64,000 nt of DNA from Phaeobacter piscinae (GTDB taxonomy: Bacteria; Pseudomonadota; Alphaproteobacteria; Rhodobacterales; Rhodobacteraceae), in the NCBI RefSeq assembly GCF_002407245.1, contig NZ_CP010681.1, positions 372,001 to 436,000 of the forward strand, written 5' to 3'. Position numbers and translations under genes: made by a program. The notes under the pieces are model-generated. The model did no database searches, was not told where the DNA came from, and worked only from the letters and a program-made list of their open reading frames with translations. Positions 28,501 to 35,568 of the stretch are shown here, one piece after another; position 1 is the stretch's first letter, and each line of letters begins with the position of its first letter.

Positions 28501-28984
28501 GGGGCATGGAGGAGCTGACACAGCCATGGTCATCGCCCGCAACCACCAGCACGCCGCCCTTTTCTGATGAGCCATAGGCGTTCCCGTGTTTCAGAGCATC
28601 GCCGGATCGATCGACACCCGGTCCTTTGCCATACCACATGGAAAACACGCCCTCGACCTCACAGTGAGGGCCGAGAATGGCTTGCTGCGCGCCCAAAACA
28701 GCAGTTGCGCCTAGATCTTCGTTGACGGCAGGCATGAAGGTGATGTTGTGCGCATCCATGCGTTTGCGACTGCGCCAGAATTCCAGATCAACTCCACCCA
28801 GCGGCGACCCGCGGTACCCGGAGACAAAACCCGCCGTGTTCAATCCCGCAGACTTGTCGCGCCGGGCCTGATCCAACATGACCCGTGCGAGTGCCTGTGT
28901 GCCGGTCAGGAAAACGCGGCCTTTGGTATACTCATATCGGTCATCCAGCTGGTAGCTGCGGAAATCATGGCTGAGCTGGGTCAT
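25562..28984 (-). CDS. indolepyruvate:ferredoxin oxidoreductase, fused alpha-beta type
   Basis: A single 1140-residue protein joining the two Ior subunits. It has an N-terminal pyrimidine-type domain, a TPP region (SGIGCHVMASWMDRD, then TGGQPVDGPVS), a cysteine-rich part CEGCGDCSVESNCLSVEP continuing to SSCNKDFSCLNGFCP, and a C-terminal gamma domain with VTGVGGTGVVTVGALI. The family oxidatively decarboxylates aryl-pyruvates to acyl-CoA using ferredoxin; the fused form is frequent in aerobic proteobacteria. It diverges from an Lrp-type regulator, the usual arrangement for amino-acid-controlled genes. Confidence 0.92.
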   Translation of the reverse strand: MTQLSHDFRSYQLDDRYEYTKGRVFLTGTQALARVMLDQARRDKSAGLNTAGFVSGYRGSPLGGVDLEFWRSRKRMDAHNITFMPAVNEDLGATAVLGAQQAILGPHCEVEGVFSMWYGKGPGVDRSGDALKHGNAYGSSEKGGVLVVAGDDHGCVSSSMPHQSDVAFMSWFMPVLNPADVSEFLQFGEYGFALSRYSGTWVGFKAVSETVESARSVDLRPDRNFTYPELPDYPGGLHIRRSDLPSPEIETRIHAKLRAVRAFAEANPIDTRIYDLPKATFGFVTTGKGHLDLMEALRLLGLDQAACKRLGIDIYKVGMVWPLARTEALRFVKGKQEVLVVEEKRGIIESQFKEYFYDWPGDKPERMVGKHDSQGNPLIPWTGELSPLTLVPIVAERLNRFFPEENLLDRANALTAHPPRLLNVPGATRTPYFCSGCPHNTSTKLPEGSKANSGIGCHVMASWMDRDTAGYAQMGGEGVPWTVASKFNGGKHVFQNLGEGTWYHSGSLAIRQAVAANTNITYKILYNDAVAMTGGQPVDGPVSVSGIAQTCRAEGVDRIALVSDNIEKFSKSEFPAGTSFHDRSDMDSVQRELREIPGVTVLIYEQTCATEKRRRRKRGTMEDPKRFAFINDLVCEGCGDCSVESNCLSVEPKETPFGRKRKINLSSCNKDFSCLNGFCPSFVTVEGATRRKKEVAALDASALTADLPPPALPSLKEPFDLLVTGVGGTGVVTVGALITMAAHLEGKGASVLDFTGFAQKFGTVLGYIRLSNTPDALHQVRIDQSAADAVIGCDVVVSSAPKASSHYRAGTKMVLNRAEMPTGDLVLRRDADLMANLREKSISDVIGADNLSGFNANEAAETLLGDAVLANVMMLGFAWQNGLVPVSLGALDQAIVLNGVAIEKNRLAFAIGRAFAHDPTRLSELYDEAEAPEETLAELIERRATFLTGYQDVAYAQSYTALLETLRNALPASGSDALMTAAARSLFKLMAYKDEFEVARLLSDESFKHQLEAEFDGDFRVNYHLAPPLLSRKTDARGRPQKMQFGSWMRPALRLLAKGRRMRGSRWNPFGRHEEARLHCDLLTWYQAIITTATERYSPEHHDVWLKVLSAPMDIRGYGPVRMAAAEKVKAEVNTQLESL

Positions 28985-29051
28985 GGAGGCATCCCTTGCA
29001 TCAAAGTGGCTATCATCTGAAAGAATAACCCGGTCATGTAGAAAATGTGTG

Positions 29052-29112
29052 CCAGATTATTTGTTCGCAGACCAAAAAGTGAATATACGTACCATCAGGT
29101 GAGGTAATCTGG
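29052..29112. promoter_or_regulatory. spaced inverted repeat in the iorAB/lrp divergent region
   Basis: CCAGATTA (29052-29059) and TAATCTGG (29105-29112) are exact inverse complements, 45 bases apart, within the 139-base AT-richer gap between divergent genes. The second arm is just before the lrp-type start. Paired half-sites bridged by DNA bending are common for Lrp/AsnC proteins, so autoregulation and control of the oxidoreductase are plausible. Confidence 0.4.
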
Positions 29113-29123
29113 AAAAAATTGCC

Positions 29124-29594
29124 ATGAGTGATGAATTGGTGCTGGATGAGCGTGACCACCGCATCCTGACACTCCTTCAGCAGGATGCGCGGATGTCGAA
29201 TGCGGATCTGGCTGACGCAGTCGGCATGTCCACCTCAGCGCTGTGGCGGCGGGTGCGTATGCTTGAGGAGGATGGCATCATCGAACGCTATGGTGCCGTT
29301 GTGAATTCAAAGGCGATGGGACTGGGGTTTCATGCCATCGTCCATGTCCAGCTGACACGTCATGATCGTGATAAGCTGGCAGATTTCATCAGGGCGGTGG
29401 AAACCAGCCGTCTGGTTCAGGAATGTTATGCGACCACTGGGCAGTCAGACTATCACCTGCGCGTGCTGGCGCCTGATCTGGACGCCTACAACCGATTTCT
29501 GGAAGAGTTTTTGTTCCGCTTGCCTGCGGTGGCCAGCGCGCAGACAAATGTTGTTCTGCGGACGATTAAACGCGACGAACCCGTGGCGCCCTAG
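29124..29594 (+). CDS. Lrp/AsnC family transcriptional regulator
   Basis: A 156-residue regulator with an N-terminal winged helix-turn-helix (LDERDHRILTLLQQDARMSN, then DLADAVGMSTSALWRRVRML) and a C-terminal RAM/ActR ligand domain (ATTGQSDYHLRVLAPDLDAY). Such proteins sense amino acids and form octamers. Divergence from the indolepyruvate oxidoreductase suggests it responds to an aromatic or branched-chain amino acid and controls that gene; this is inference from position. Confidence 0.92.
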   Translation: MSDELVLDERDHRILTLLQQDARMSNADLADAVGMSTSALWRRVRMLEEDGIIERYGAVVNSKAMGLGFHAIVHVQLTRHDRDKLADFIRAVETSRLVQECYATTGQSDYHLRVLAPDLDAYNRFLEEFLFRLPAVASAQTNVVLRTIKRDEPVAP

Positions 29595-29643
29595 GACGGG
29601 CCGAATTGGTGACGGGGTGTGCGCCGCTCGACTCCGGGGAGAT

Positions 29644-30036
29644 CTAACCGAAACTCACATGGGCCCAGGCCGCTGCCATCGCCAGATAGGTGAGCTGGTG
29701 CAGCGCCTGATCGGTCCCCATTGCACGCCAATAGACAGCCATATCGGGCGCCAACTCTTTGCGCTTGGAATAGCAGGCCTTGCAATAGTCGATATTGAAA
29801 TGGGCGACCCATTCCAGTGCGCAGATAATCAGAACAAACCCGACCGGTGCCCCCATAATCACAAAGGCGATGATCGACCCCAATACATGAACCCCAGCAT
29901 GTTGCGCGCGCCCCGCATGCAGATATTCCCCGCGGCCTGACAGCATTTTAGGCGTCTGCAGATAAAAATCGGCAAACATGTGCTTGATCTGAAGCAGGCA
30001 GAGCAATCCCAACAGGGATGCGAGAGGATCTGACAA
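29644..30036 (-). CDS. DUF3307 family small membrane protein
   Basis: A 130-residue protein with several hydrophobic segments. The motif LLQIKHMFADFYLQTPKML is typical of DUF3307 (KHxxADFxLQ), then HVLGSIIAFVIMGAPVGFV, FNIDYCKACYS and ALHQLTYLAMAAAW. Function is unknown. I prefer the TTG at 30036 because GAGG lies eight bases upstream; the frame stays open to 30135 but the extra residues are polar and unlike the family. Confidence 0.75.
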   Translation of the reverse strand: MSDPLASLLGLLCLLQIKHMFADFYLQTPKMLSGRGEYLHAGRAQHAGVHVLGSIIAFVIMGAPVGFVLIICALEWVAHFNIDYCKACYSKRKELAPDMAVYWRAMGTDQALHQLTYLAMAAAWAHVSFG

Positions 30037-30268
30037 AGGAACGGCCTCATTTTGTGTCGCGAGCTCTGAAAGCTTACGTATTTTTTGGATGCTGGCAAAT
30101 GGCCTGTAACAGTATTCGTCGCGACGCCCCGTCAACTGTGTCGGATCTCAGTGTTGTCTTGAGGCTTGCGAAGATTCTTTGATGACGGGATCGCCCTGTT
30201 GCCATTGCCTGCAACGGGCAATCCGGGCTAGGCATATCAGGATCCGTTTCAGCAACTGTCGCCATTTC

Positions 30269-30282
30269 GGAGCCGTCCCATA
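30269..30282 (+). promoter_or_regulatory. SD and probable non-canonical ATA start of the ABC-like gene
   Basis: GGAG at 30269-30272 is followed after seven bases by ATA (30280-30282), which opens a reading continuous with the membrane domain. The first usable standard codon in frame is TTG 30331, which would cut off the pre-helix segment LFRFIWTYSKRDQ. An ATA start, or a mutated or miscalled ATG, is the simplest reading. Confidence 0.5.
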
Positions 30283-33200
30283 GAACGCACTCTCTTTCGG
30301 TTTATCTGGACTTACTCCAAGCGCGACCAGTTGGTCTTGCTGTTGGTTACCGCCTGCCTGTTTCCACTCTTGTACCTGACTCTGGAGCTGCCAAAGCGCA
30401 TCATCAATGATGCTATCGGTGCCCAAAGTTCCAGCATTGATCTGTTTGGTTATGAGCTGACACAGCTGCACTACCTCTGGCTGCTGTGTGGCGGGTTCCT
30501 TGTGGCGGTGCTGGCCCATGGTCTGCTGAAGATGCGCATCAACACGATGAAGGGCATTCTGGCCGAACGGATGTTGCGGCGGTTTCGCTATCGGTTGATC
30601 TCGCGTGTGCTAAGGTTTCCGCAGCCATATTTCGAGCGGGTCAGCCAGGGTGAATTGGTCTCCATGATCACATCCGAGAGCGAACCGATGGGCGGGCTCA
30701 TGGGGGATGCGGTCAGCCAGCCAGTTCTGCAGGCGGGTCAAATGCTGACCATCCTGTATTTTCTGTTCATGCAGAATGTTTGGTTCGGGTTGGCGGCTGT
30801 TGCGCTTATTCCGTTGCAGGGCTGGTTGATCCCGATGTTGCAACGCCAGATCAACCTGCTGAACAAGAAACGCATACGCCAGATTCGGGCCTTGGCCTCC
30901 GAAATAGGAGAGAGTGCGGCGGGGGCGTCGACCCTGCGTCTGAATGGCGGCTGGCGCTACCGGATGGCTGTGATCACTGACCGGCTTGGCTGGCTTTATG
31001 ACATCCGGTTTGAGATCTATCAGAAGAAATTCTTCATGAAGTTTCTCAACAACTTCATCACGCAGTTGACGCCGTTCCTGTTCTACGCGGTGGGCGGCTA
31101 CCTGGTGCTGGAGGGCAAGGTCTCGCTTGGCGCGTTGGTTGCAGCTCTCGCAGCCTACAAGGATTTGGCGTCGCCCTGGAAGGAGTTGCTGGCCTACTAC
31201 AACCAAACGCAGGATATGGCGTTGCGTTGGGATGTCATCCTGGAGCGGTTCGATCCTCCGGGAATGGTGGACGAGGCCTTGATGACCGGCGCACCGGATG
31301 AATTGCAGCGCCTGAAGGGTGATATCGTCGTTGAGGGGGTCAATGTTCGTGATGCCAATGGCAATCTCGTTCTGGAAGATCTGAACGCGCGGTTTCCGGC
31401 AGGGAAGGTGATTGGCGTCGCCGCCCCGTCGGAGGAAGACCGCCGCGCCTTGGCGGGGTTGCTGACCCGGGAATTGCTGCCCTCGGCCGGTGAGGTTTCG
31501 ATTGATGGCCAGAATATGCGCGACATTCATCAGGCGGTGATCGCTGCACGTATCGGGCATGCCACCTCCCGACCGGTGTTGTTTCAGGGATCGTTTGGCG
31601 ACAATGTGATGATGCCGATCCGACAGCGGCCACTGGGAGCCGCACAGGATCTGCGGCGGTATGATGTGGCGCAGCGGGCAGGCAATAGCCCCGATCCACT
31701 CGACGCGTCGTGGCTGGATCCGGCCCTCGCCGGGTTCTCCAGCGAGGCGGAGCTGCGCGACTGGTGGCTCAGGCTGGTTTCAGGCATTGGATCTGACACC
31801 GCGCTGTTTCGCCGCGGGGTCGAGCAACGCTTTGAGGCCTCAAGCCACCCGGAACTGGCGCAGCAACTCGTCGATTTGCGGGGCACCGTGCAGCAGGCCG
31901 TCATCGACGCGGGCTTAGATGACTATGTGCATTTCTTGGCACCTGATCGGTACAACCCGGCACTGCCAGTGGCTGAAAACCTGCTTTATGCGACCACACA
32001 GGGCCGCATGAGCGAAGACGTGCTGCGCCAACAGGACGATTTCCTTGATCAACTGCGTGACCTCAATCTGGACGCGGATCTTGTGGCCCTTAGCCGTGAT
32101 GTCGTGGAAATGCTGCGGCAGATCTTTGGTATCGATGGCACCGATCATCCCCTGTTCCGCAAGCTGGGTCTGGAGGCCTCGGCCTATGAGGGCGCGCTCG
32201 CGCTGGTGGATAAGACCCGTAACGATGGTGTCTCCGCGCTGAGCCATGAGGAGCTGGCGCGGTTGCTGATCGTCCCCTTCAGCATTTCAGCCGAGCAGAT
32301 CGGTGCGGCGTTCAGCAGTGAGATAGAAGAGCGCATTCTGGCCTTCCGGCAGAGCCATTCCAGCCAGCTGATGGCAACGCTGGATGATATTTTCGAACCG
32401 CTTGATGACCGGGCATTTGCACCTGGCTTGACGGTTCTGGAAAACGCCCTGTTCGGCAAAATTTCCGATAGCGCCGGCGGGCGGGCGGAAGAGGTGCAGA
32501 AACTTGTCTCGGATGTGCTGGTGAAGAACGGTGTCCGTGATCACGTGGTTGAGCTGATCTTTGATCTGCCGATCGCGCTGGGCGGGCAGGGGCTCGCTGC
32601 CAGTTTTGCCGAGCCGCTTGCGTTCTCACGGGCGTCCATCAAACGTCCCGATATCTTGATCTTGGACGCCGCTATGGCAAGTTATGATCTCGACACCCGG
32701 ATCGCGATCCATAAGAATCTGCGCCAGCTGTTGCCGGACACCACGCTGATTTACCTTGGCAGCAGCTTCGAGAGCCCGGATGTTTTCGACGGCTACTATG
32801 AACTGCGTCAGGGACGACTGGTCAGCGACAGCCCGGTTGCGGATGCGGTCAGCGATGGCGCAGGGAGTGCGGACCTTGCGCGCAAACTCAGAGCGCTGGA
32901 GCAGACAGAGCTGTTCTCCGAACTCAATCGCCGTCAGCTGCGTCTCTTGGCCTTTGGCGCGCGCTGGTACACGGCAAAATCCGGTGACACCGTGTTTCTG
33001 AAAGACGATGAGGCCAGCGATGGCGCGTATATGGTGCTGGAGGGGGAGGCAGGGCTATACCTGCCGCAGGACGGGGAGGCACATCGCCTGGTCGCCAAGG
33101 TCGGCGCGGGTCGTCTGGTCGGCGAATTGGGTCTGATCCGGAAGGAACCCCGTGCCCTCAGCATGATTGCGGAAACCGATTTGACCTGTTTGCGGATTGG

Positions 33201-33288
33201 TGAGGAGGAGTTCCTTGCGGTTGTCGAAAACGATGCAGCGACCGCGTTTAAACTGTTGCAAGTCGTCGCAGGCTATGTGTCAAGTTGA
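30280..33288 (+). CDS. degenerate ABC-exporter-like protein with C-terminal cyclic-nucleotide-binding domain
   Basis: About 1002 residues. Residues 1-330 form an ABC-exporter membrane domain (LFPLLYLTLELPKRIINDAI, ITQLTPFLFYAVGGYLVLEG). The nucleotide-binding domain follows but is catalytically ruined: Walker A reads GVAAPSEEDRRALAG, the Q-loop glutamine is gone (ATSRPVLFQG), the signature is LGGQG, Walker B is LILDAAMASYD without the glutamate, and the H-loop is LGSSFES. About 260 residues are inserted between its halves. Residues about 870-1002 are a cNMP-binding domain retaining GELGLIRKEPRA. No ATG, GTG or TTG occurs between the upstream stop (30229) and the TTG at 30331; ATA 30280, seven bases after GGAG, begins IERTLFRFIW and is my proposed start. 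Confidence 0.82.
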   Translation: MERTLFRFIWTYSKRDQLVLLLVTACLFPLLYLTLELPKRIINDAIGAQSSSIDLFGYELTQLHYLWLLCGGFLVAVLAHGLLKMRINTMKGILAERMLRRFRYRLISRVLRFPQPYFERVSQGELVSMITSESEPMGGLMGDAVSQPVLQAGQMLTILYFLFMQNVWFGLAAVALIPLQGWLIPMLQRQINLLNKKRIRQIRALASEIGESAAGASTLRLNGGWRYRMAVITDRLGWLYDIRFEIYQKKFFMKFLNNFITQLTPFLFYAVGGYLVLEGKVSLGALVAALAAYKDLASPWKELLAYYNQTQDMALRWDVILERFDPPGMVDEALMTGAPDELQRLKGDIVVEGVNVRDANGNLVLEDLNARFPAGKVIGVAAPSEEDRRALAGLLTRELLPSAGEVSIDGQNMRDIHQAVIAARIGHATSRPVLFQGSFGDNVMMPIRQRPLGAAQDLRRYDVAQRAGNSPDPLDASWLDPALAGFSSEAELRDWWLRLVSGIGSDTALFRRGVEQRFEASSHPELAQQLVDLRGTVQQAVIDAGLDDYVHFLAPDRYNPALPVAENLLYATTQGRMSEDVLRQQDDFLDQLRDLNLDADLVALSRDVVEMLRQIFGIDGTDHPLFRKLGLEASAYEGALALVDKTRNDGVSALSHEELARLLIVPFSISAEQIGAAFSSEIEERILAFRQSHSSQLMATLDDIFEPLDDRAFAPGLTVLENALFGKISDSAGGRAEEVQKLVSDVLVKNGVRDHVVELIFDLPIALGGQGLAASFAEPLAFSRASIKRPDILILDAAMASYDLDTRIAIHKNLRQLLPDTTLIYLGSSFESPDVFDGYYELRQGRLVSDSPVADAVSDGAGSADLARKLRALEQTELFSELNRRQLRLLAFGARWYTAKSGDTVFLKDDEASDGAYMVLEGEAGLYLPQDGEAHRLVAKVGAGRLVGELGLIRKEPRALSMIAETDLTCLRIGEEEFLAVVENDAATAFKLLQVVAGYVSS

Positions 33289-33358
33289 TCGCTGTTGAGG
33301 CACTGTATACGCGTCCATGAGAGGCGCGGGCATTTGGGATCGAGGGGAGGCGACTGCC

Positions 33359-34207
33359 ATGAAATTACTGAGATACTATAGTGATGCCGGTATTCGTCCG
33401 GGTCTCAAAGCCGACGATGGCACTCTGAGAGACCTAGGCGAGCATATCGCGGATCTCACGGGCGCAGAACTAGGGCATGACACGCAAGCGAAGCTGGCAT
33501 CGCTTCCGCTGGCAGATTTGCCGATCGTTCAGGAAGGGCCGAGGTTGGCCCCCTGCGTTGGCGACGTTGGCAAATTTCTCTGTATCGGCCTGAACTACCG
33601 GGATCATGCTGAGGAGGCGGGACTTGCGATCCCACAGCATCCGATCCTGTTTCTAAAGGCGAATTCAGCCATCAGTGGCCCAAACGATCCAGTGGTTTTA
33701 CCGCGCGGCGCGCAGAAAACCGACTGGGAGGTAGAGTTGGGCGTGGTGATTGGGAAAACAGCCAAATACATCGGGATTGAAGACGCGCTTGACCATGTGG
33801 CGGGCTATTGCGTGGTCAACGATGTCTCGGAGCGATCTTTCCAGATGGATCTGTCCGGGCAATGGACCAAAGGGAAGAGCTGCGACAGTTTCGGCCCGAT
33901 TGGCCCGTGGCTGGTAACACCCGATGAGGTTCCCGACCCGCAGCAACTTGTGCTTTACTGTGATGTGAACGGCAAGCGCATGCAGCAGGGTCACAGCAGT
34001 ACGATGATCTTCTCCGTCGCAGAAATCATCTCACATCTCAGCCAGTTGATGACACTGCACCCCGGTGACCTCATTGCAACCGGGACACCGCCGGGGGTGG
34101 GGATGGGGCAGAAACCCGACCCGATCTATCTGAGGGCGGGCGATACCCTGCGGCTAGGCATCGATGGGCTGGGTGAACAGCAGCAGCATATCGTCGAAGA
34201 CAGCTGA
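33359..34207 (+). CDS. fumarylacetoacetate hydrolase (FAH) family protein
   Basis: A 282-residue cytoplasmic enzyme of the FAH superfamily. Visible are GKFLCIGLNYRDHAEEAGL, the metal-ligand glutamates in DWEVELGVVIGK, NDVSERSFQMD, and GDLIATGTPPGVGMGQ. Members cleave C-C bonds of acylpyruvates or decarboxylate/hydrate aromatic breakdown products. The start ATG 33359 follows AGGGGAGG; a GTG/ATG-type start at 33317 would add unrelated residues. It converges with the enolase-superfamily gene, and the nearby pca genes support a catabolic role. Confidence 0.9.
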   Translation: MKLLRYYSDAGIRPGLKADDGTLRDLGEHIADLTGAELGHDTQAKLASLPLADLPIVQEGPRLAPCVGDVGKFLCIGLNYRDHAEEAGLAIPQHPILFLKANSAISGPNDPVVLPRGAQKTDWEVELGVVIGKTAKYIGIEDALDHVAGYCVVNDVSERSFQMDLSGQWTKGKSCDSFGPIGPWLVTPDEVPDPQQLVLYCDVNGKRMQQGHSSTMIFSVAEIISHLSQLMTLHPGDLIATGTPPGVGMGQKPDPIYLRAGDTLRLGIDGLGEQQQHIVEDS

Positions 34208-34241
34208 CTGTATTTGTTCATTGCATGCACTCCCGCCCGTC

Positions 34242-34265
34242 GCCGGATCTTGACCAAGATCCGGC
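34242..34265. terminator. perfect hairpin between convergent genes
   Basis: GCCGGATCTT (34242-34251) pairs over ten bases with AAGATCCGGC (34256-34265) around a GACC loop. It lies between the stops of the FAH gene and the enolase-superfamily gene. There is no T-run on either side, so it may be a weak or factor-assisted terminator or a dispersed palindromic unit. Confidence 0.45.
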
Positions 34266-34306
34266 CCCGTTGGGTCAGGCCGTGCGCCTTTCCTGCGTGG
34301 CGCTGG

Positions 34307-35539
34307 TTATTTTTCGATAGGAGGGGCACCACCTACAAAACTGTTGCCCTCGGCATAGTTGCATGGGGCATCCTGCATGTTGAGGTGCAGATCATCCCCG
34401 TTAAAGGGATGGGCGCGGGCTAGATCTTCGTCGACCTCGATGCCAAGACCTGGCGCGTCTGACGGGATCACGAAACCGTCCTCCACAGTGATCCCCTGTT
34501 TAATCAGCGCCGCATGAAACGGTGTCTCGATTGTTTCGATCATCAAGAGGTTGGGGATTGAGGCTGCAAGCTGGATATTGGCCGCCCACTCGACAGGACC
34601 GGCGTAGAGATGAGGCGCCATCTGTGCGCCGAAGACTTCGGCGATGGCCGCAATTTTCTTGGTCTCCCAGATACCGCCGGATCGCCCCAAGGCCGGTTGC
34701 AGGATTTCTGCCGCACCTGCCCGTATGATGGCGGCGAACTCCGCTTTCGTTGTTAGCCGTTCCCCTGTCGCGACCGGGATGCGCACCCGATCTGCAACCC
34801 GAGCCATATCTGCGACCAAATCGGGAGGCGTGGGCTCCTCAAACCACAGGGGTTCGTAAGGTTCCAATGCTTGACCGAGCCGAATAGCCCCTGCCGGCGT
34901 AAATTGGCCATGTGTGCCGAACAATAGATCCGCCCTGTCGCCGACAGCTTTGCGGATCGCGCGGCAAAAGGCGACGGATTGGGTGATGTCAGATTGGGCC
35001 GGCATATGCCCCCCCCGCATCGTATAGGGACCGGCGGGGTCGAATTTGACCGCAGTGTAACCTTTTTCCACGGCTGCGATTGCGGATTCGGCCGCCAGTT
35101 CGGGCGTGTTCCAGAACGCATCAATATCGTGATGGGGCAGTGGATAAAGATAGGTATAGGCACGCAGCCGGTCGTTCATTCGCCCGCCAATCAAAGCGTG
35201 AACTGGCCGGTCACGATCCTTGCCGAGGATATCCCAGCAGGCGATCTCAAGGCCAGAAAAGGCGCCCATGACGCTCAGGTCGGGGCGCTGCGTGAAACCC
35301 GATGAATAGGCCCGCCGAAACATCCATTCGATATTTTCGGGGTTCATGCCCTGCATGTGCCGCTCAAAGACATCGCGGATCACATGCGTCATTGCGTCAG
35401 GGCCAACGGAGGCGGCGTAACATTCACCCCAGCCAGTAATACCGGTGTCGGTGGTCACCTTGACCAGAATCCAATAGCGCCCTCCCCAGCCAGGAGCGGG
35501 GGGAGCGGTGACAATGATGTCCAGATCTTGCAGTTTCAT
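34307..35539 (-). CDS. mandelate racemase/muconate lactonizing enzyme family protein
   Basis: A 410-residue enolase-superfamily enzyme with the capping domain and TIM barrel: GKDRDRPVHALIGGRM, KGYTAVKFDPAG (lysine strand), LLFGTHGQFTPAGAIR, PLWFEEPTPPD, PVATGERLTTK and MAPHLYAGPVEW. The glutamates of WFEEP and TGER fit metal ligands, but the first ligand position reads GTH where many relatives have an aspartate. Such proteins dehydrate or racemise acid sugars or related carboxylates. It is 29 bases after the alcohol dehydrogenase gene, probably in one operon; the substrate is unknown. Confidence 0.88.
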   Translation of the reverse strand: MKLQDLDIIVTAPPAPGWGGRYWILVKVTTDTGITGWGECYAASVGPDAMTHVIRDVFERHMQGMNPENIEWMFRRAYSSGFTQRPDLSVMGAFSGLEIACWDILGKDRDRPVHALIGGRMNDRLRAYTYLYPLPHHDIDAFWNTPELAAESAIAAVEKGYTAVKFDPAGPYTMRGGHMPAQSDITQSVAFCRAIRKAVGDRADLLFGTHGQFTPAGAIRLGQALEPYEPLWFEEPTPPDLVADMARVADRVRIPVATGERLTTKAEFAAIIRAGAAEILQPALGRSGGIWETKKIAAIAEVFGAQMAPHLYAGPVEWAANIQLAASIPNLLMIETIETPFHAALIKQGITVEDGFVIPSDAPGLGIEVDEDLARAHPFNGDDLHLNMQDAPCNYAEGNSFVGGAPPIEK

Positions 35540-35568
35540 GTCAGGTTCTTCCGTGTCTGCTCTGAGGT

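Noticed and set aside
30331..33288. TTG 30331 as the start of the ABC-like protein
   Set aside because: It would begin inside the first membrane helix and drop LFRFIWTYSKRDQ; no SD at suitable distance. ATA 30280 with GGAG is a better fit, though unusual.
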